DNA from: CAG-791 sp963593905
GTDB lineage: Bacteria; Bacillota; Clostridia; Lachnospirales; Lachnospiraceae
DNA: 64,000 bases
Reading direction: 5' to 3'
NCBI GenBank assembly: GCA_963593905.1
Contig: CAVBBL010000011.1
Span: forward strand, 1-64,000
Positions 16,240 through 25,498 of the stretch are shown piece after piece. Both the position numbers and the translations under genes were made by a program. Below the pieces are notes generated by a model. That model did not search any database. It worked only from the letters and a program-made list of their open reading frames with translations, and was not told the DNA's origin. Each line of letters opens with the position of its first letter. The stretch's first letter is position 1.

Positions 16240-18879
16240 CTATTTGCTCTCCGCCTGCACGTAAACCGGCAGATCCGCAAACTGTGCGCTGTAGGGCTGT
16301 GCGTCCTCGTAGGCCACGGACTGCAGGATCACACGGATAGCTCTGGAAGCGCATGCACGAAGCTCTGCCTCTGTCAGGCTGCCCTCTGCCAGTGCCTGCC
16401 GGATGTTCTCATGATCGGCTTCTACACCGGGCATGGTCCACTCATTTCCGGCGCGTACACAACCGGAGGCGGTGCACTGAGGACCATCCTCTGTAGTGGT
16501 CCAGTCTGTCATGATCACACCCTGAAAGCCCCACTCATCTCTGGCTGCCTTGGTGCAAAGATCTGCATTATTGGCCGCATGAACGCCGTTGATCTCATTG
16601 TAGCTGGTCATGATGGACATAGGCTGTGCGGACTTCACAGCGATTTCAAAGCCCTTTAAGTAAATCTCACGCAAAGCACGCTCACACAATACGCTGTTGG
16701 AGAACTTTCTGCTGTCCTCCTGGCTGTTGCAGGCAAAATGCTTGATGGTGGTGCCCACCCCAGCATTTAACTGCACGCCCTGGGTCATGGCTGCAGCCAT
16801 AACACCTGCCACCAGCGGATCCTCAGAGTAATACTCAAAGTTTCTGCCACACAGAGGATTGCGATGAATGTTCATACCGGGAGCAAGCCACAGGGTCACA
16901 TTAAACAGCTGCAGCTCCTTGCCGACCATCTCGCCCACTTCCTTTACCAGCTCTGTGTCAAAGGACTGTGCCAGCAGAGTACCCACCGGAATGGCTGTGC
17001 AGTACTGATAATGACGGCTCTGTCCCTCGCTGATGCCCGCATCATCGCAAAGGCATCCGCCCTCCAGGCTGAAAGCGAAGGGCTTTTGCAGTACATTGCC
17101 GGTGGCATCATCCACATCATAGTATTTCATCAGGCGAAGGCCCGCCGGGCCGTCTGCCAGCACCACCGGTGCCACGCTCTGCTCCTTAGCGCAGTCGCTG
17201 GTCTGTGCTGCAGAACCGGGCACGGACTCTCCCGCAGCGCCCAGAGCGCCGCCCTGTCCCTTGCCTACCGCGCCGGTGGCTAAGCTGATGAGCTGCTCCA
17301 CAGTCAAGGCGTCTGCAATCTTTTTCGCCTCATCATCCTCTGTGGGCACATTGCCCTTGTATTCCACTTCTCTGACTTTCCAGTCTGTCAGATTCAGTTC
17401 AATCACTCCGCAGCTACTATCCTTTGCTTCCTTCTTTGCCTGTGAGCGTCTTGCAGCCAGCTTCTCGGTATCCAATGCGGCCATGAGTTTGTCATGAGCT
17501 TCTTTTAAGGGTGCCTTTTCTTCCTCCGGCAGGGGGCAGATTTCCTGATTTTTCTCTGTAAATACTTCCTCTGCCAGATGTACGCCGCCGACTACCTTTG
17601 CGTTTTCTAAGGAATCACCGACCCAGATGGCATAGAGGCCATCCTCCAGATACCATACCTTCCGGCCCATGCAATAGGAAGCCATCTGCTCTGCAGGGAA
17701 GGTGATGACCAGTGTCTGACTCTCCCCGGGCTGCAGCTCCTTCGTCTTGCCAAAGCCTGTCAGTCTGCGGAATTCCTTGTCCTGTCCCTTTTCGCCGGGA
17801 GCAGATGCATAGATCTGTACTACTTCTTTGCCGGCGTTTTTGCCTGTATTGGTTACGGTCACTTCCACAGCAATCTTTCTGGCAAGGCCGCTGCCGTTTC
17901 TGGCATCTGTGCCGTCGCTCACTGCCTTGATGCTGTCTGCCTGCAGCGCAAACTCTGTATAGGAAAGTCCTGCGCCGAATCCGTAGCGAACCGGCACATC
18001 AAAGGTATCAAAATAGCGATATCCTACATAAATGCCCTCTGCGTACTGTTCATGGAGCACATCCCCGTCATTGTGAGAGAAGGTGGCGGAAGACGGATAA
18101 TCCGCATACTTAAATGCCCAGCTGTCTGTGAGCTTGCCGGAAGGAGATACGGCACCGAAGAGCACATCCGCTACGGCGTTGCCTGCTTCCATACCGGGCT
18201 GGCTGACTACCAGTACCGCATCGATGTTGGCAAACTCATCCATCATGGACATATCCACGATGCCGCCGGCATTGACGATCAATACCACATGCTGATACAG
18301 CTTGCAGATGGTTCCCAGCATTTCCTTCTCATCCTCTGTGAGATAGTAGTCGCCGGGTGCCTCGAAGCGGTCTGCACCCTCTCCTGCATTCCTGGAAAGT
18401 ACATACACAGCGGTATCGCAGGCTGCCTCTGCGGGCAGACTGCCGCTGGGCGTCTGAAAAGGATTGGCACAGTAGAAATCAAAGAAGGTCAGCAGAGCTT
18501 CCGATGAATTCTCTTCTAATCTGCTCTTCATTAGATCGATCCACTGCTTTCTGGCTTCATCATAAAGATCTGCATACTCCTTCAGCCAGGCTTCATTGGC
18601 AATCTGACAGCCTGCATTTCTCACGCCCTCGCTGATGCTCACGGTGCTGCGCTCGTTCACATCGCCGGAGCCGGTGCCGCCCTTGATGGTCTTATAGGCG
18701 CCGGAGCCGTATAATGCCACCGGCTTTGTTTTATCCAGCGGCAGGATGGCGCCTTCGTTTTTCAGAAGTACCATGCCGGCAGAAGCGGCCTTCCGGGACA
18801 GAGCTGCATGGGCCTTTTCTCTCTCGGTAACTTCCACCTGGGTGGTTCCGGTCATTGTTCCTTTCTTCATTGTTCTCAT
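16240..18879 (-). CDS. GH3 beta-glycosidase with permuted domain order
   Basis: This 879-residue enzyme carries both GH3 domains in reverse order. The sandwich domain comes first (SAGMVLLKNEGAILPL around residues 33-48, GGTGSGDV), then a fibronectin-like segment (VTVTNTGKNAGKEVVQIY), then the (beta/alpha)8 domain. The last carries VVLADGPAGLR, CGRNFEYYSEDPLVAG, KHFACNSQE and the likely nucleophile Asp in GVIMTDW. Such inverted GH3 enzymes are known from rumen bacteria such as Ruminococcus and Butyrivibrio. No signal peptide is seen, so it probably acts on imported oligosaccharides. AGGGAGG lies 12 bases upstream of 18879; a second ATG follows three codons later. Beta-glucosidase is the likeliest activity, not proven. 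Confidence 0.9.
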   Translation of the reverse strand: MRTMKKGTMTGTTQVEVTEREKAHAALSRKAASAGMVLLKNEGAILPLDKTKPVALYGSGAYKTIKGGTGSGDVNERSTVSISEGVRNAGCQIANEAWLKEYADLYDEARKQWIDLMKSRLEENSSEALLTFFDFYCANPFQTPSGSLPAEAACDTAVYVLSRNAGEGADRFEAPGDYYLTEDEKEMLGTICKLYQHVVLIVNAGGIVDMSMMDEFANIDAVLVVSQPGMEAGNAVADVLFGAVSPSGKLTDSWAFKYADYPSSATFSHNDGDVLHEQYAEGIYVGYRYFDTFDVPVRYGFGAGLSYTEFALQADSIKAVSDGTDARNGSGLARKIAVEVTVTNTGKNAGKEVVQIYASAPGEKGQDKEFRRLTGFGKTKELQPGESQTLVITFPAEQMASYCMGRKVWYLEDGLYAIWVGDSLENAKVVGGVHLAEEVFTEKNQEICPLPEEEKAPLKEAHDKLMAALDTEKLAARRSQAKKEAKDSSCGVIELNLTDWKVREVEYKGNVPTEDDEAKKIADALTVEQLISLATGAVGKGQGGALGAAGESVPGSAAQTSDCAKEQSVAPVVLADGPAGLRLMKYYDVDDATGNVLQKPFAFSLEGGCLCDDAGISEGQSRHYQYCTAIPVGTLLAQSFDTELVKEVGEMVGKELQLFNVTLWLAPGMNIHRNPLCGRNFEYYSEDPLVAGVMAAAMTQGVQLNAGVGTTIKHFACNSQEDSRKFSNSVLCERALREIYLKGFEIAVKSAQPMSIMTSYNEINGVHAANNADLCTKAARDEWGFQGVIMTDWTTTEDGPQCTASGCVRAGNEWTMPGVEADHENIRQALAEGSLTEAELRACASRAIRVILQSVAYEDAQPYSAQFADLPVYVQAESK

Positions 18880-18976
18880 TGGCTTTGTGTTCCTCCCTTT
18901 ATATAGTGTGTTCCTGGTGCTGCAATTATATATAAAATATATGAATCAGAAATTGCGATTCCTATAACAATAATCA

Positions 18977-19015
18977 CCCCGACACATCTATGATTATAGA
19001 GTAGATGTGTCGGGG
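18977..19015. terminator. Inverted repeat between GH106-like and GH3 genes
   Basis: CCCCGACACATCTA (18977-18990) pairs perfectly with TAGATGTGTCGGGG (19002-19015). There is no clean T-run on either side, so it may act as a terminator or as an RNA-stabilising hairpin. The remaining spacer has only a TATAAT-like stretch near 18925 that could serve the GH3 gene. Confidence 0.6.
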
Positions 19016-19131
19016 AAATCTTGTATTTTTCCGTTTTATTTTAGCAGAATCATGACATTGGTTACTCTGCGTCCATCCCCATCAGGCTCTTTTACAGACG
19101 GGCAAACGCACACCAAATAGAGCTCCTCGTT

Positions 19132-21432
19132 TTACAACCTCGTCACTACCACCAGGCTGTGATCACAGGGCAATGTCACGCGAATGCGATAGCTGCCTTC
19201 TGCCTGGGAAAGCACCTCGGCCTCCTGCATCTGACCGGTGAGTGTATCCCATACCTGAGGCACCTGGGATGACTGCACCTGTACCTCGATAGTCTCCGGC
19301 TCCGCGCTGTAGTTCATAAAAATAACATTGCGTTCCTCACCCTTGATGTAGCGGACGAACATCACGCCGGAAATATCCTCTCCGGTATGCATGTAAGGAT
19401 CGATGAGATAACTGTCATAGCAGGGATGATGATTTACAGTGCTGTCGGTACCGGCCACAATCTGCACAGGATGGGGAATCAGCTGACGCAGGACGTGCAG
19501 GATCTCCTCATGGGCGTTCACAGGAAGTTGCAGCACTTTGCCGTTCAGGTCCTCTTTCCCATTTTCTGCCTCTGTCTCGCCGACGATTTCCTTTTTGGCT
19601 TTTTTCATCTGTGCAAAGATCTGCTGCACCTTGTCATCCCCGGCAGGTCCCTCTGCTGCGTAGACGGGCAGAGTGTCCAGAGCCAGAATCGTGCCGCCGG
19701 CTGCCGTGAATTCTTCGCAGAGCTTTGCCGCCTGCGTGGGAAGTACATAGCACATAGGCAATACCAGCACAGAAAAACGCTGACCACTTTTGGTATTGAC
19801 GATGACTGCGCCGTTCGCTGTCTTTTCCACGGCGAAATTCTCCACCGCATCCCGGTGCATCAGGTCAAAGTCCACATTGGCGCTTGTCAATGCATTTAAG
19901 AAAAGCTGCTCATCCCGGTCGATCTGCGCCGCCCGCTCATCTCTTGTGAAGGCTCCGTGGAAGAAGGCATGGGTGTAATGCTGATCCGGCAGGTAGTACA
20001 TCTGGAAACTCTCCAGAGGATGGTAGACCAGTACGTCCGCTTCGTTGATACCGTCTGTCATGGCATATTGCAGGCGGCGGATCATCTGGTTGCCTTCCTT
20101 CATCCTGGGCCATCCCTGCCACTGGAAAAACTGTGACGGCGGCCAGTCATTCTTGCGGTTGCCTCTGTCTGAATAGAAGAAACCGTGGTTAATGATGATC
20201 TGCATACCCTGCTGGAAGAGCCAGGTCACAATGCGGGTGTATTCCTCAAAGGTCATATCCCAACCGCAGCCTGCAAAGGTCTCTACTGCAGTGCGCTTTT
20301 TGCCGTAGGAATGGGCGCCGCAGGCGGTGAACTTGATGTTCAGGCTGCCCACACCCTTGCCCAGATAATCGGCACCGCACACGTCCTGATACTTATTCTG
20401 ACGCAGATAATCACCGCTGTAGCGGGCATGTCCCACCATGGTCTCCTCTGCCAGCAGATGCGCGAAGAGCTTTAAGTCATGCTTTTCGCACCAGCGATGG
20501 ATTTCCCCGAAATAATTCTCCTGGAATTCATGGCCCACCATATCCAGATAATCTATGCGGACTCTGCCGGCCTTCTCCCCGGGAATGATCAGCTGATAGA
20601 TCTCTTTGCGGATATCGTAGCCTTTATGCTCCTTAAAATGCGCTGCGAAATCCCGACTCCAGGGGATGGCATGACACATACGGGTCTCGTCATTAAATAC
20701 GCACTGGATGGCGCCGCCGAAGTCCTCTCCGAAGCGCTCATAATATTTGTCATAGGTAGATGCCAGGAAGGCTTTGGTGGCATTGGCATCCAGATAGTTT
20801 ACCTGCTCATCTCCGCCCATCTCATAGGCGTCCACATGCACGCGGGTGATAAAGGCGACAGCATCCTTTGGTGCCTTAAATTCCAGCTCAGGGCCAAACA
20901 TGTCGTAGATAAAGAAGTCCTCCAGCCGATAGGGCGCGCCGGTCTCTGCATCCAGAATTGTTGTATTATAGCAAAAGCCGCTCTTATCCGTATCCTTTGC
21001 CACGCCGAAAAGAATCTGTCCCTCAAAGTTCATGAGCTGGCTGCGGAAGGTCTCCCCTGCCGGGATCTTTACTTCCTCGATTTCCACATACTGCTCTCTG
21101 TTGCGCTCGTCCAGGGTGATGGTCTTGCCGCAGGTGCCGGCAGGCCAGTCAATCTCATCGTAGAGCCACATGGTCTCTCCGTGCTCTTTCTTGTAGTCCA
21201 GCACGGTCTTGATATTTTCAAACCACTCATCGTCCAGATAGCCGCCGATAAATCCCTCGCCACCGTTGGTGCGGGCGTGGGGATTGGTGCAGGTAACACC
21301 GATTTCGGTCTGCATCCTAAGCTGCCGCAGCAGCTCTTCCTTCTCCAGCTTGTCATTCCAGAACCAAAGGGGTGTCTCCGCCTCGTTTAAGGATTTTTCC
21401 AGTTCCGGATGTTCCCAGATTTTTCTGTCCAT
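19132..21432 (-). CDS. GH106-like glycoside hydrolase (putative alpha-L-rhamnosidase)
   Basis: This 766-residue protein begins with PLWFWNDKLEKEELLRQL and then has YDEIDWPAG, FNDETRMCHAIPW, and HSYGKKRTAVETFAGCGW followed by NHGFFYSDRG. The pattern fits GH106-type proteins: a barrel with a tryptophan-rich start, then paired acidic residues. The call is from remembered family features, and the catalytic pair was not assigned. No signal peptide is visible. The start at 21432 lies behind GAGGTG; an upstream ATG at 21522 would read through repeat-derived sequence. It is the last gene of the unit that begins with the binding lipoprotein. Rhamnosidase activity is an inference. Confidence 0.6.
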   Translation of the reverse strand: MDRKIWEHPELEKSLNEAETPLWFWNDKLEKEELLRQLRMQTEIGVTCTNPHARTNGGEGFIGGYLDDEWFENIKTVLDYKKEHGETMWLYDEIDWPAGTCGKTITLDERNREQYVEIEEVKIPAGETFRSQLMNFEGQILFGVAKDTDKSGFCYNTTILDAETGAPYRLEDFFIYDMFGPELEFKAPKDAVAFITRVHVDAYEMGGDEQVNYLDANATKAFLASTYDKYYERFGEDFGGAIQCVFNDETRMCHAIPWSRDFAAHFKEHKGYDIRKEIYQLIIPGEKAGRVRIDYLDMVGHEFQENYFGEIHRWCEKHDLKLFAHLLAEETMVGHARYSGDYLRQNKYQDVCGADYLGKGVGSLNIKFTACGAHSYGKKRTAVETFAGCGWDMTFEEYTRIVTWLFQQGMQIIINHGFFYSDRGNRKNDWPPSQFFQWQGWPRMKEGNQMIRRLQYAMTDGINEADVLVYHPLESFQMYYLPDQHYTHAFFHGAFTRDERAAQIDRDEQLFLNALTSANVDFDLMHRDAVENFAVEKTANGAVIVNTKSGQRFSVLVLPMCYVLPTQAAKLCEEFTAAGGTILALDTLPVYAAEGPAGDDKVQQIFAQMKKAKKEIVGETEAENGKEDLNGKVLQLPVNAHEEILHVLRQLIPHPVQIVAGTDSTVNHHPCYDSYLIDPYMHTGEDISGVMFVRYIKGEERNVIFMNYSAEPETIEVQVQSSQVPQVWDTLTGQMQEAEVLSQAEGSYRIRVTLPCDHSLVVVTRL

Positions 21433-21514
21433 AAACACCTCATTATGTGGGTATGTGGGCTGCAGCCTTTCTTGTCTGCCGCAGCGTGAATACTGTATGT
21501 GCCCGCCGGCATGC

Positions 21515-21572
21515 CCCTGCACACCTGCAATGACTGAAAATGACGAATGCCATTTTCAGTCATCTGGTTTCA
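21515..21572 (-). repeat. Element B fragment upstream of the GH106-like gene
   Basis: Hairpin d is nearly perfect (ATGACTGAAAATGGCATT against its complement), followed in the minus sense by GCAGGGGCATGCCGG. Modules b and a are missing. Confidence 0.6.
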
Positions 21573-21669
21573 TTATGTCACATCTGACAGGATTCTGCAC
21601 AGTCTGTCTTTTAATTTCTAAATTTTTACAAAATCTGTAATTATTAATTATCCGGCTGCATCTTTTGCG

Positions 21670-22536
21670 TCAACCCTTTACCGCACCTGCTGCGATGCCG
21701 TTGATAAACTGCTTCTGCAGAAGCATGAAGATGACGATCAAAGGCAGTGCACACAGCACGCAGGCTGCAAAAAGCACGTTCCACTGGGCCGGATTCTCCT
21801 TATCCCCCAGGAACTGAATCATGCCTACCGGCAGGGAATACTGCGCTTTTTTGGAGACAAAGATCATGGGATAGAAATAGTCATTCCAGATCCATAATCC
21901 CTGCGTAATGACCGTGGAAACAGTAGCCGGCTTGAGCAGAGGGAATACCACCTTGGTATAGCGCTGCCAGAGGGTGGCACCGTCCAGGTAGGCGGATTCC
22001 TCGATTTCCACCGGGACACTCTTCATAAAACCCGCATAGAGGAATACGGAAAAGGGCATGGAGCAGGTGATGAACATCAGCATAGGCGTAAACCGGGTGT
22101 TGGGAATCCCCAGTCGGGAGATCATCTGCACTACCGGCACCACGACCATCTGGGAAGGGATGACCAGACCGGCGATAAAGAAGTAATACAGGAATCTGGC
22201 AAGTTTTCCCTTGATGCGGCCGATGGGATAGGCGGCCATGGTAGCTAACAGAACGATGATCAGCACGGAAAGGCCGGTGGTCAGCAGACTGTTCATAAAT
22301 TCCACAGGATAATTCATATTGGAAAAAGCCTTGGCATAGCTTTCCAGGGAAAATTCCATGAACAGTCGAAGCGGTGAAGTCTGGTTTCCCGGCTTACGGA
22401 AGGAGCTGGAAAGTACGATCACCAGAGGAGAGATGACCAGGAGACAAAACAGGGTGATGACCACATAGATGCCTGCCACCTTGGGGGAGAACTTTGCATA
22501 AGCTTCTTTTTCTTTATAATTTTCCTTCTTACTCAC
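21670..22536 (-). CDS. ABC sugar transporter permease (MalG type)
   Basis: A 288-residue inner-membrane permease of the CUT1 carbohydrate family. It has six predicted membrane segments and the cytoplasmic EAA loop, seen as EESAYLDGATLWQRY, which contacts the ATPase. It overlaps the MalF-type gene by four bases, so the two are probably translationally coupled. No ATPase gene is adjacent; CUT1 systems often use a shared MsmX-like ATPase encoded elsewhere, which would fit. The sugar is unknown, probably a plant or host oligosaccharide given the neighbouring glycosidases. Confidence 0.92.
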   Translation of the reverse strand: MSKKENYKEKEAYAKFSPKVAGIYVVITLFCLLVISPLVIVLSSSFRKPGNQTSPLRLFMEFSLESYAKAFSNMNYPVEFMNSLLTTGLSVLIIVLLATMAAYPIGRIKGKLARFLYYFFIAGLVIPSQMVVVPVVQMISRLGIPNTRFTPMLMFITCSMPFSVFLYAGFMKSVPVEIEESAYLDGATLWQRYTKVVFPLLKPATVSTVITQGLWIWNDYFYPMIFVSKKAQYSLPVGMIQFLGDKENPAQWNVLFAACVLCALPLIVIFMLLQKQFINGIAAGAVKG

Positions 22537-23435
22537 AGCTCTACCTCCCTCTTATTCATGAAATACAGCATGATGACGGTGATCAGGATGATGACCAGGA
22601 ACGACACGATGGAAAGCGCACTGGCACGTCCCATTTTCTGCTCGTTAAAGGCCATCTCGTAAATCTGGAACATCAATGTCTTGGTGGATTTGCCGGGTCC
22701 GCCGTTGGTCATGATGAAGGAATAGTCAAATGCCTTCAGACCGCCGATGACACTGAGGATCACATTGATGGTGATGGTGGCGGAAATCAGAGGAAGCTTG
22801 ATCAGCTTTGTCAGCTGCCATTCGGTACAGCCGTCGATTCTTCCTGCCTCCAAAAGACTCTCATCCACGGTCTGTAAACCTGCCAGATAAATGATCATGG
22901 TGGTCCCAAAACCCTTCCACACTTCTACGATAGCGATGGCAAGCAGGGCCCAGGTAAAGCTGGCCAACGGGTTAAAGGAGGAGCCGTCGAAGCCTAATGC
23001 TGTCAGGATGCTGGCGATCATACCGGAGGAGGGCATATATACATAAGACCAGATAAATCCTACCACGATAGCGCTGAACAGAGCCGGGAAGTATGCGCAG
23101 GTGCGGAAAAATCCTTTTCCACGAATCTTGGTATTCAGGATCAGAGCGGCGCCCAGACCGATCAGGTTGCTCAGCGCCACGATGATGACCGCGTAAATCA
23201 GGGTTACTTTTACAGAATTGATAAGGGTGCCGTTTGAGAAAATCTTGATATAGTTCTTAAATCCCACAAAGTCGTAATCGTAATTGACACCGTTGAAATT
23301 GGTAAAACTGTAGATAAGCATCTGGAACACCGGCATGATCCAGAAGATCAGGAACATGGCCAATGCCGGAATGACGAAGAAATACATTTTGTCATTAAAA
23401 ACCGGGGAATCCCCACTTCTTTTTTTCTTTTTCAT
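22533..23435 (-). CDS. ABC sugar transporter permease (MalF type)
   Basis: A 300-residue partner permease with a lysine-rich N terminus (MKKKKRS), six predicted membrane segments and the EAA loop seen as LLEAGRIDGCTEWQL. Its ribosome binding site AGAGG lies five bases before the ATG and forms the end of an element B copy. It follows the binding-protein gene after a stem-loop. Confidence 0.92.
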   Translation of the reverse strand: MKKKKRSGDSPVFNDKMYFFVIPALAMFLIFWIMPVFQMLIYSFTNFNGVNYDYDFVGFKNYIKIFSNGTLINSVKVTLIYAVIIVALSNLIGLGAALILNTKIRGKGFFRTCAYFPALFSAIVVGFIWSYVYMPSSGMIASILTALGFDGSSFNPLASFTWALLAIAIVEVWKGFGTTMIIYLAGLQTVDESLLEAGRIDGCTEWQLTKLIKLPLISATITINVILSVIGGLKAFDYSFIMTNGGPGKSTKTLMFQIYEMAFNEQKMGRASALSIVSFLVIILITVIMLYFMNKREVEL

Positions 23436-23446
23436 AGTTACCTCTC

Positions 23447-23512
23447 ATATTACGTCCTGTCTGTGGCAGCGTGAGGAGAATTTCGCCAAGACGAACCCTC
23501 CATTGTGAGCAT
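23447..23512 (-). repeat. Element B copy in front of the MalF-type gene
   Basis: In the minus sense, hairpin b reads GGAGGGTTCGTC with GGCGAAATTCTCC, then a degenerate hairpin a (GCTGCCACAGACAGG). AGAGG at the downstream edge is the ribosome binding site. Confidence 0.6.
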
Positions 23513-23589
23513 ACGTAATGTAACAAAACGTCATTCCGTATGCAGTGATGCCGTTTGCCGTCAAACTTTCTCTTTATGCTGTATATAGC

Positions 23590-23636
23590 AGAAAGGCTGT
23601 TCTGTGTGCCCTATGCATCTGACCAGACCAGCCTTT
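23590..23636 (-). terminator. Stem-loop between the binding-protein and permease genes
   Basis: AAAGGCTG (23592-23599) pairs with CAGCCTTT (23629-23636) across a 29-nt loop. With no T-run after it on the minus strand, it more likely stabilises or attenuates the message, as is common after binding-protein genes, than ends transcription fully. Confidence 0.5.
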
Positions 23637-23672
23637 CCTTTTATGCAAGCTCTGTTTATTTAAATGAAAGGA

Positions 23673-25094
23673 TTACTCATCCAGCAGATCTTCCAGCTTT
23701 TCCTGCATGCCCTCGGTGACCTCTTCTACAGTAGTACCCTGACCGCCTACCATTTCACTGAAGAGCTCCTCCATGGTGTTGTCTACACCGCCCGGCCATG
23801 CCTGATTGCACCAGTGATATGCCTTGCCGTCCTGCAGCAGGTCTACGAAGGGCTTGAACAGGTCGTAGTTCGGTGTGGAATCCGCACCCTCGCCGTAGGT
23901 GACAATGTTTCTGCCGGATGCCAAGTATGCCTTCCAGCCATCGGACTGGCCATCAAATACCCAATCCATGATCTCCTTGATCTCATCCACATACTGAGAA
24001 CCGGAATAAATGGCAAAACCGCCGGCTAAGCAGGTTGCGGTACCATTGATGCCATCCTCGCCGGGAAGCGGGAAGTAGCCTCTCTCAAAGCTGCCGGCTG
24101 CACCTTCTGCCATGATTGCGGTCACGTTAAAGGAACCATCAATGGTCATAGCAGCCTTGCCGTCGATAAACTCTGTGATAGCCTGGGATGCGGAAAGGCC
24201 CAGAGACTGGGAAGCATCGATGTACTTCTTGTCATAGAGCTCCTTGTACATCTCCAGAACACGATCCCAGGTGTCCTCATCGGTGAACTTAGCATCACCG
24301 GTGAGAAGCTGTGCATCATATTCTGAATTCTTGGAGTAGATTTCCTCTGCTGCCAGCTGATAAAGACCGAACTGGATCACGTACTGATCCTTATCACCCA
24401 TAACGATGGGCTGATAGCCTGCATCCTGAATCTTTTGGCAGTCATCCAGAAATTCCTGCCAGGTCTGCGGCTCGGAGGTAATGCCGCACTCTTCAAAGAT
24501 GTCCTTATTGTAATAGGTTCCCAGAATTGCCACACCACCGGTAATGCCATAAATGTGACCGTTGTAGGTCATGCCGGAATTGTCGCCGTTTAAGGTAAGA
24601 CAGGTCATGTCATCCAAAGGAGCCAGATAGCCGGCCTCTGCCAGAGTGTAAACCGCATTGTTGCCGGCGCTCATCGGCTGTACATTGATGATATCCGGGC
24701 ACTCGCCGCTGGCCAGCTTGGTCTTTAAGGAAGTGTAGTAATTATCATCCGGAAGCTTGGTTGCCTCCAACGTCACATTGGGCCACTTCTCCTTGATCAG
24801 CTTTGGAAGCACTTCCGTCTCAAAATCATTTTCGTAGGCGGTACCGGATACCATCATAGTAATAGTGATATCTCCATCCTCTTCAATAGCCTGGGTGTTG
24901 TAGCTGCCGGCCTCGGCTGTGACGGTCTCGCCACCCTCCTCTCCGGAAGCTTCCTCCTCATCCTCTGCTGCCTCGGTCTTTGCTGCGGTATCTGTGGTCT
25001 CCTCATCGGAGGAAGACGAAGCGCCGCAGCCTGCCAGCATAGATACTGACATAGCTGCCGCCAGGCCGATTGCCATCAACTTTTTCATTTTCAT
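23673..25094 (-). CDS. Sugar ABC transporter substrate-binding lipoprotein
   Basis: A 473-residue binding protein. A lipoprotein signal peptide ends in the lipobox SMLAGCG (Cys at about residue 23), followed by an acidic, low-complexity linker rich in Glu and Ser. The mature part is a type I extracellular solute-binding domain with IINVQPMSAG and aromatic-rich sites. GGAGG lies nine bases before the ATG at 25094. It heads the transporter unit and is divergent from the histidine kinase. Two direct repeats upstream are candidate sites for the adjacent AraC-type regulator. Confidence 0.93.
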   Translation of the reverse strand: MKMKKLMAIGLAAAMSVSMLAGCGASSSSDEETTDTAAKTEAAEDEEEASGEEGGETVTAEAGSYNTQAIEEDGDITITMMVSGTAYENDFETEVLPKLIKEKWPNVTLEATKLPDDNYYTSLKTKLASGECPDIINVQPMSAGNNAVYTLAEAGYLAPLDDMTCLTLNGDNSGMTYNGHIYGITGGVAILGTYYNKDIFEECGITSEPQTWQEFLDDCQKIQDAGYQPIVMGDKDQYVIQFGLYQLAAEEIYSKNSEYDAQLLTGDAKFTDEDTWDRVLEMYKELYDKKYIDASQSLGLSASQAITEFIDGKAAMTIDGSFNVTAIMAEGAAGSFERGYFPLPGEDGINGTATCLAGGFAIYSGSQYVDEIKEIMDWVFDGQSDGWKAYLASGRNIVTYGEGADSTPNYDLFKPFVDLLQDGKAYHWCNQAWPGGVDNTMEELFSEMVGGQGTTVEEVTEGMQEKLEDLLDE

Positions 25095-25296
25095 AGATTA
25101 CTGCCTCCTTTTCCTGCTCCCTGCCGCTTCGCTGTCGGGACTGAAACACTTCACCATGCAATGATGGGTGCCTGCTGTCCTGTATGCAAGCGGCTCTTTG
25201 CTGCCATCCGGGCACGGATGTGTGCTCCCGAAGGGTACTTTTGTCGCTGCTTTTCTTTCCGAATTCATTTGATGAGATAAAAATACCACAACCTTT

Positions 25297-25335
25297 GTAT
25301 ACTTTTGTTGGGAATGAAGGTATACTTTTGTTGGG
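25297..25335 (-). promoter_or_regulatory. Direct repeats upstream of the transporter unit
   Basis: GTATACTTTTGTTGGG occurs identically at 25297-25312 and 25320-25335 (plus-strand reading), 23 bp from start to start. AraC-family response regulators often bind such direct repeats, and one is encoded next door. The position about 200 bp upstream of the lipoprotein start fits an activator site. Confidence 0.65.
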
Positions 25336-25394
25336 TTGCGAATAGCTGCCAAAAACAGTGCTAATGCAGCAGAACGGACGATGCCTTTGGTGGC

Positions 25395-25490
25395 ATTGCA
25401 GGGATGCCTGCGGCATTTCCGGTAATCAGATTGGAGAATTCGCCTGCGCGAAATTCTCCTCGTGACGACGAAATAAGTTGCGTCCCAGGG
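25395..25490 (+). repeat. Element B copy in front of the histidine kinase
   Basis: In the plus sense: a worn hairpin c (GGGATGCCTGCGGCAT), an intact hairpin b (GGAGAATTCGCC with GCGAAATTCTCC), then a degenerate hairpin a (GACGACGAAATAAGTTGCGTC is imperfect), leading into the GGGAGG site of the kinase gene. Confidence 0.6.
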
Positions 25491-25498
25491 AGGGAACC

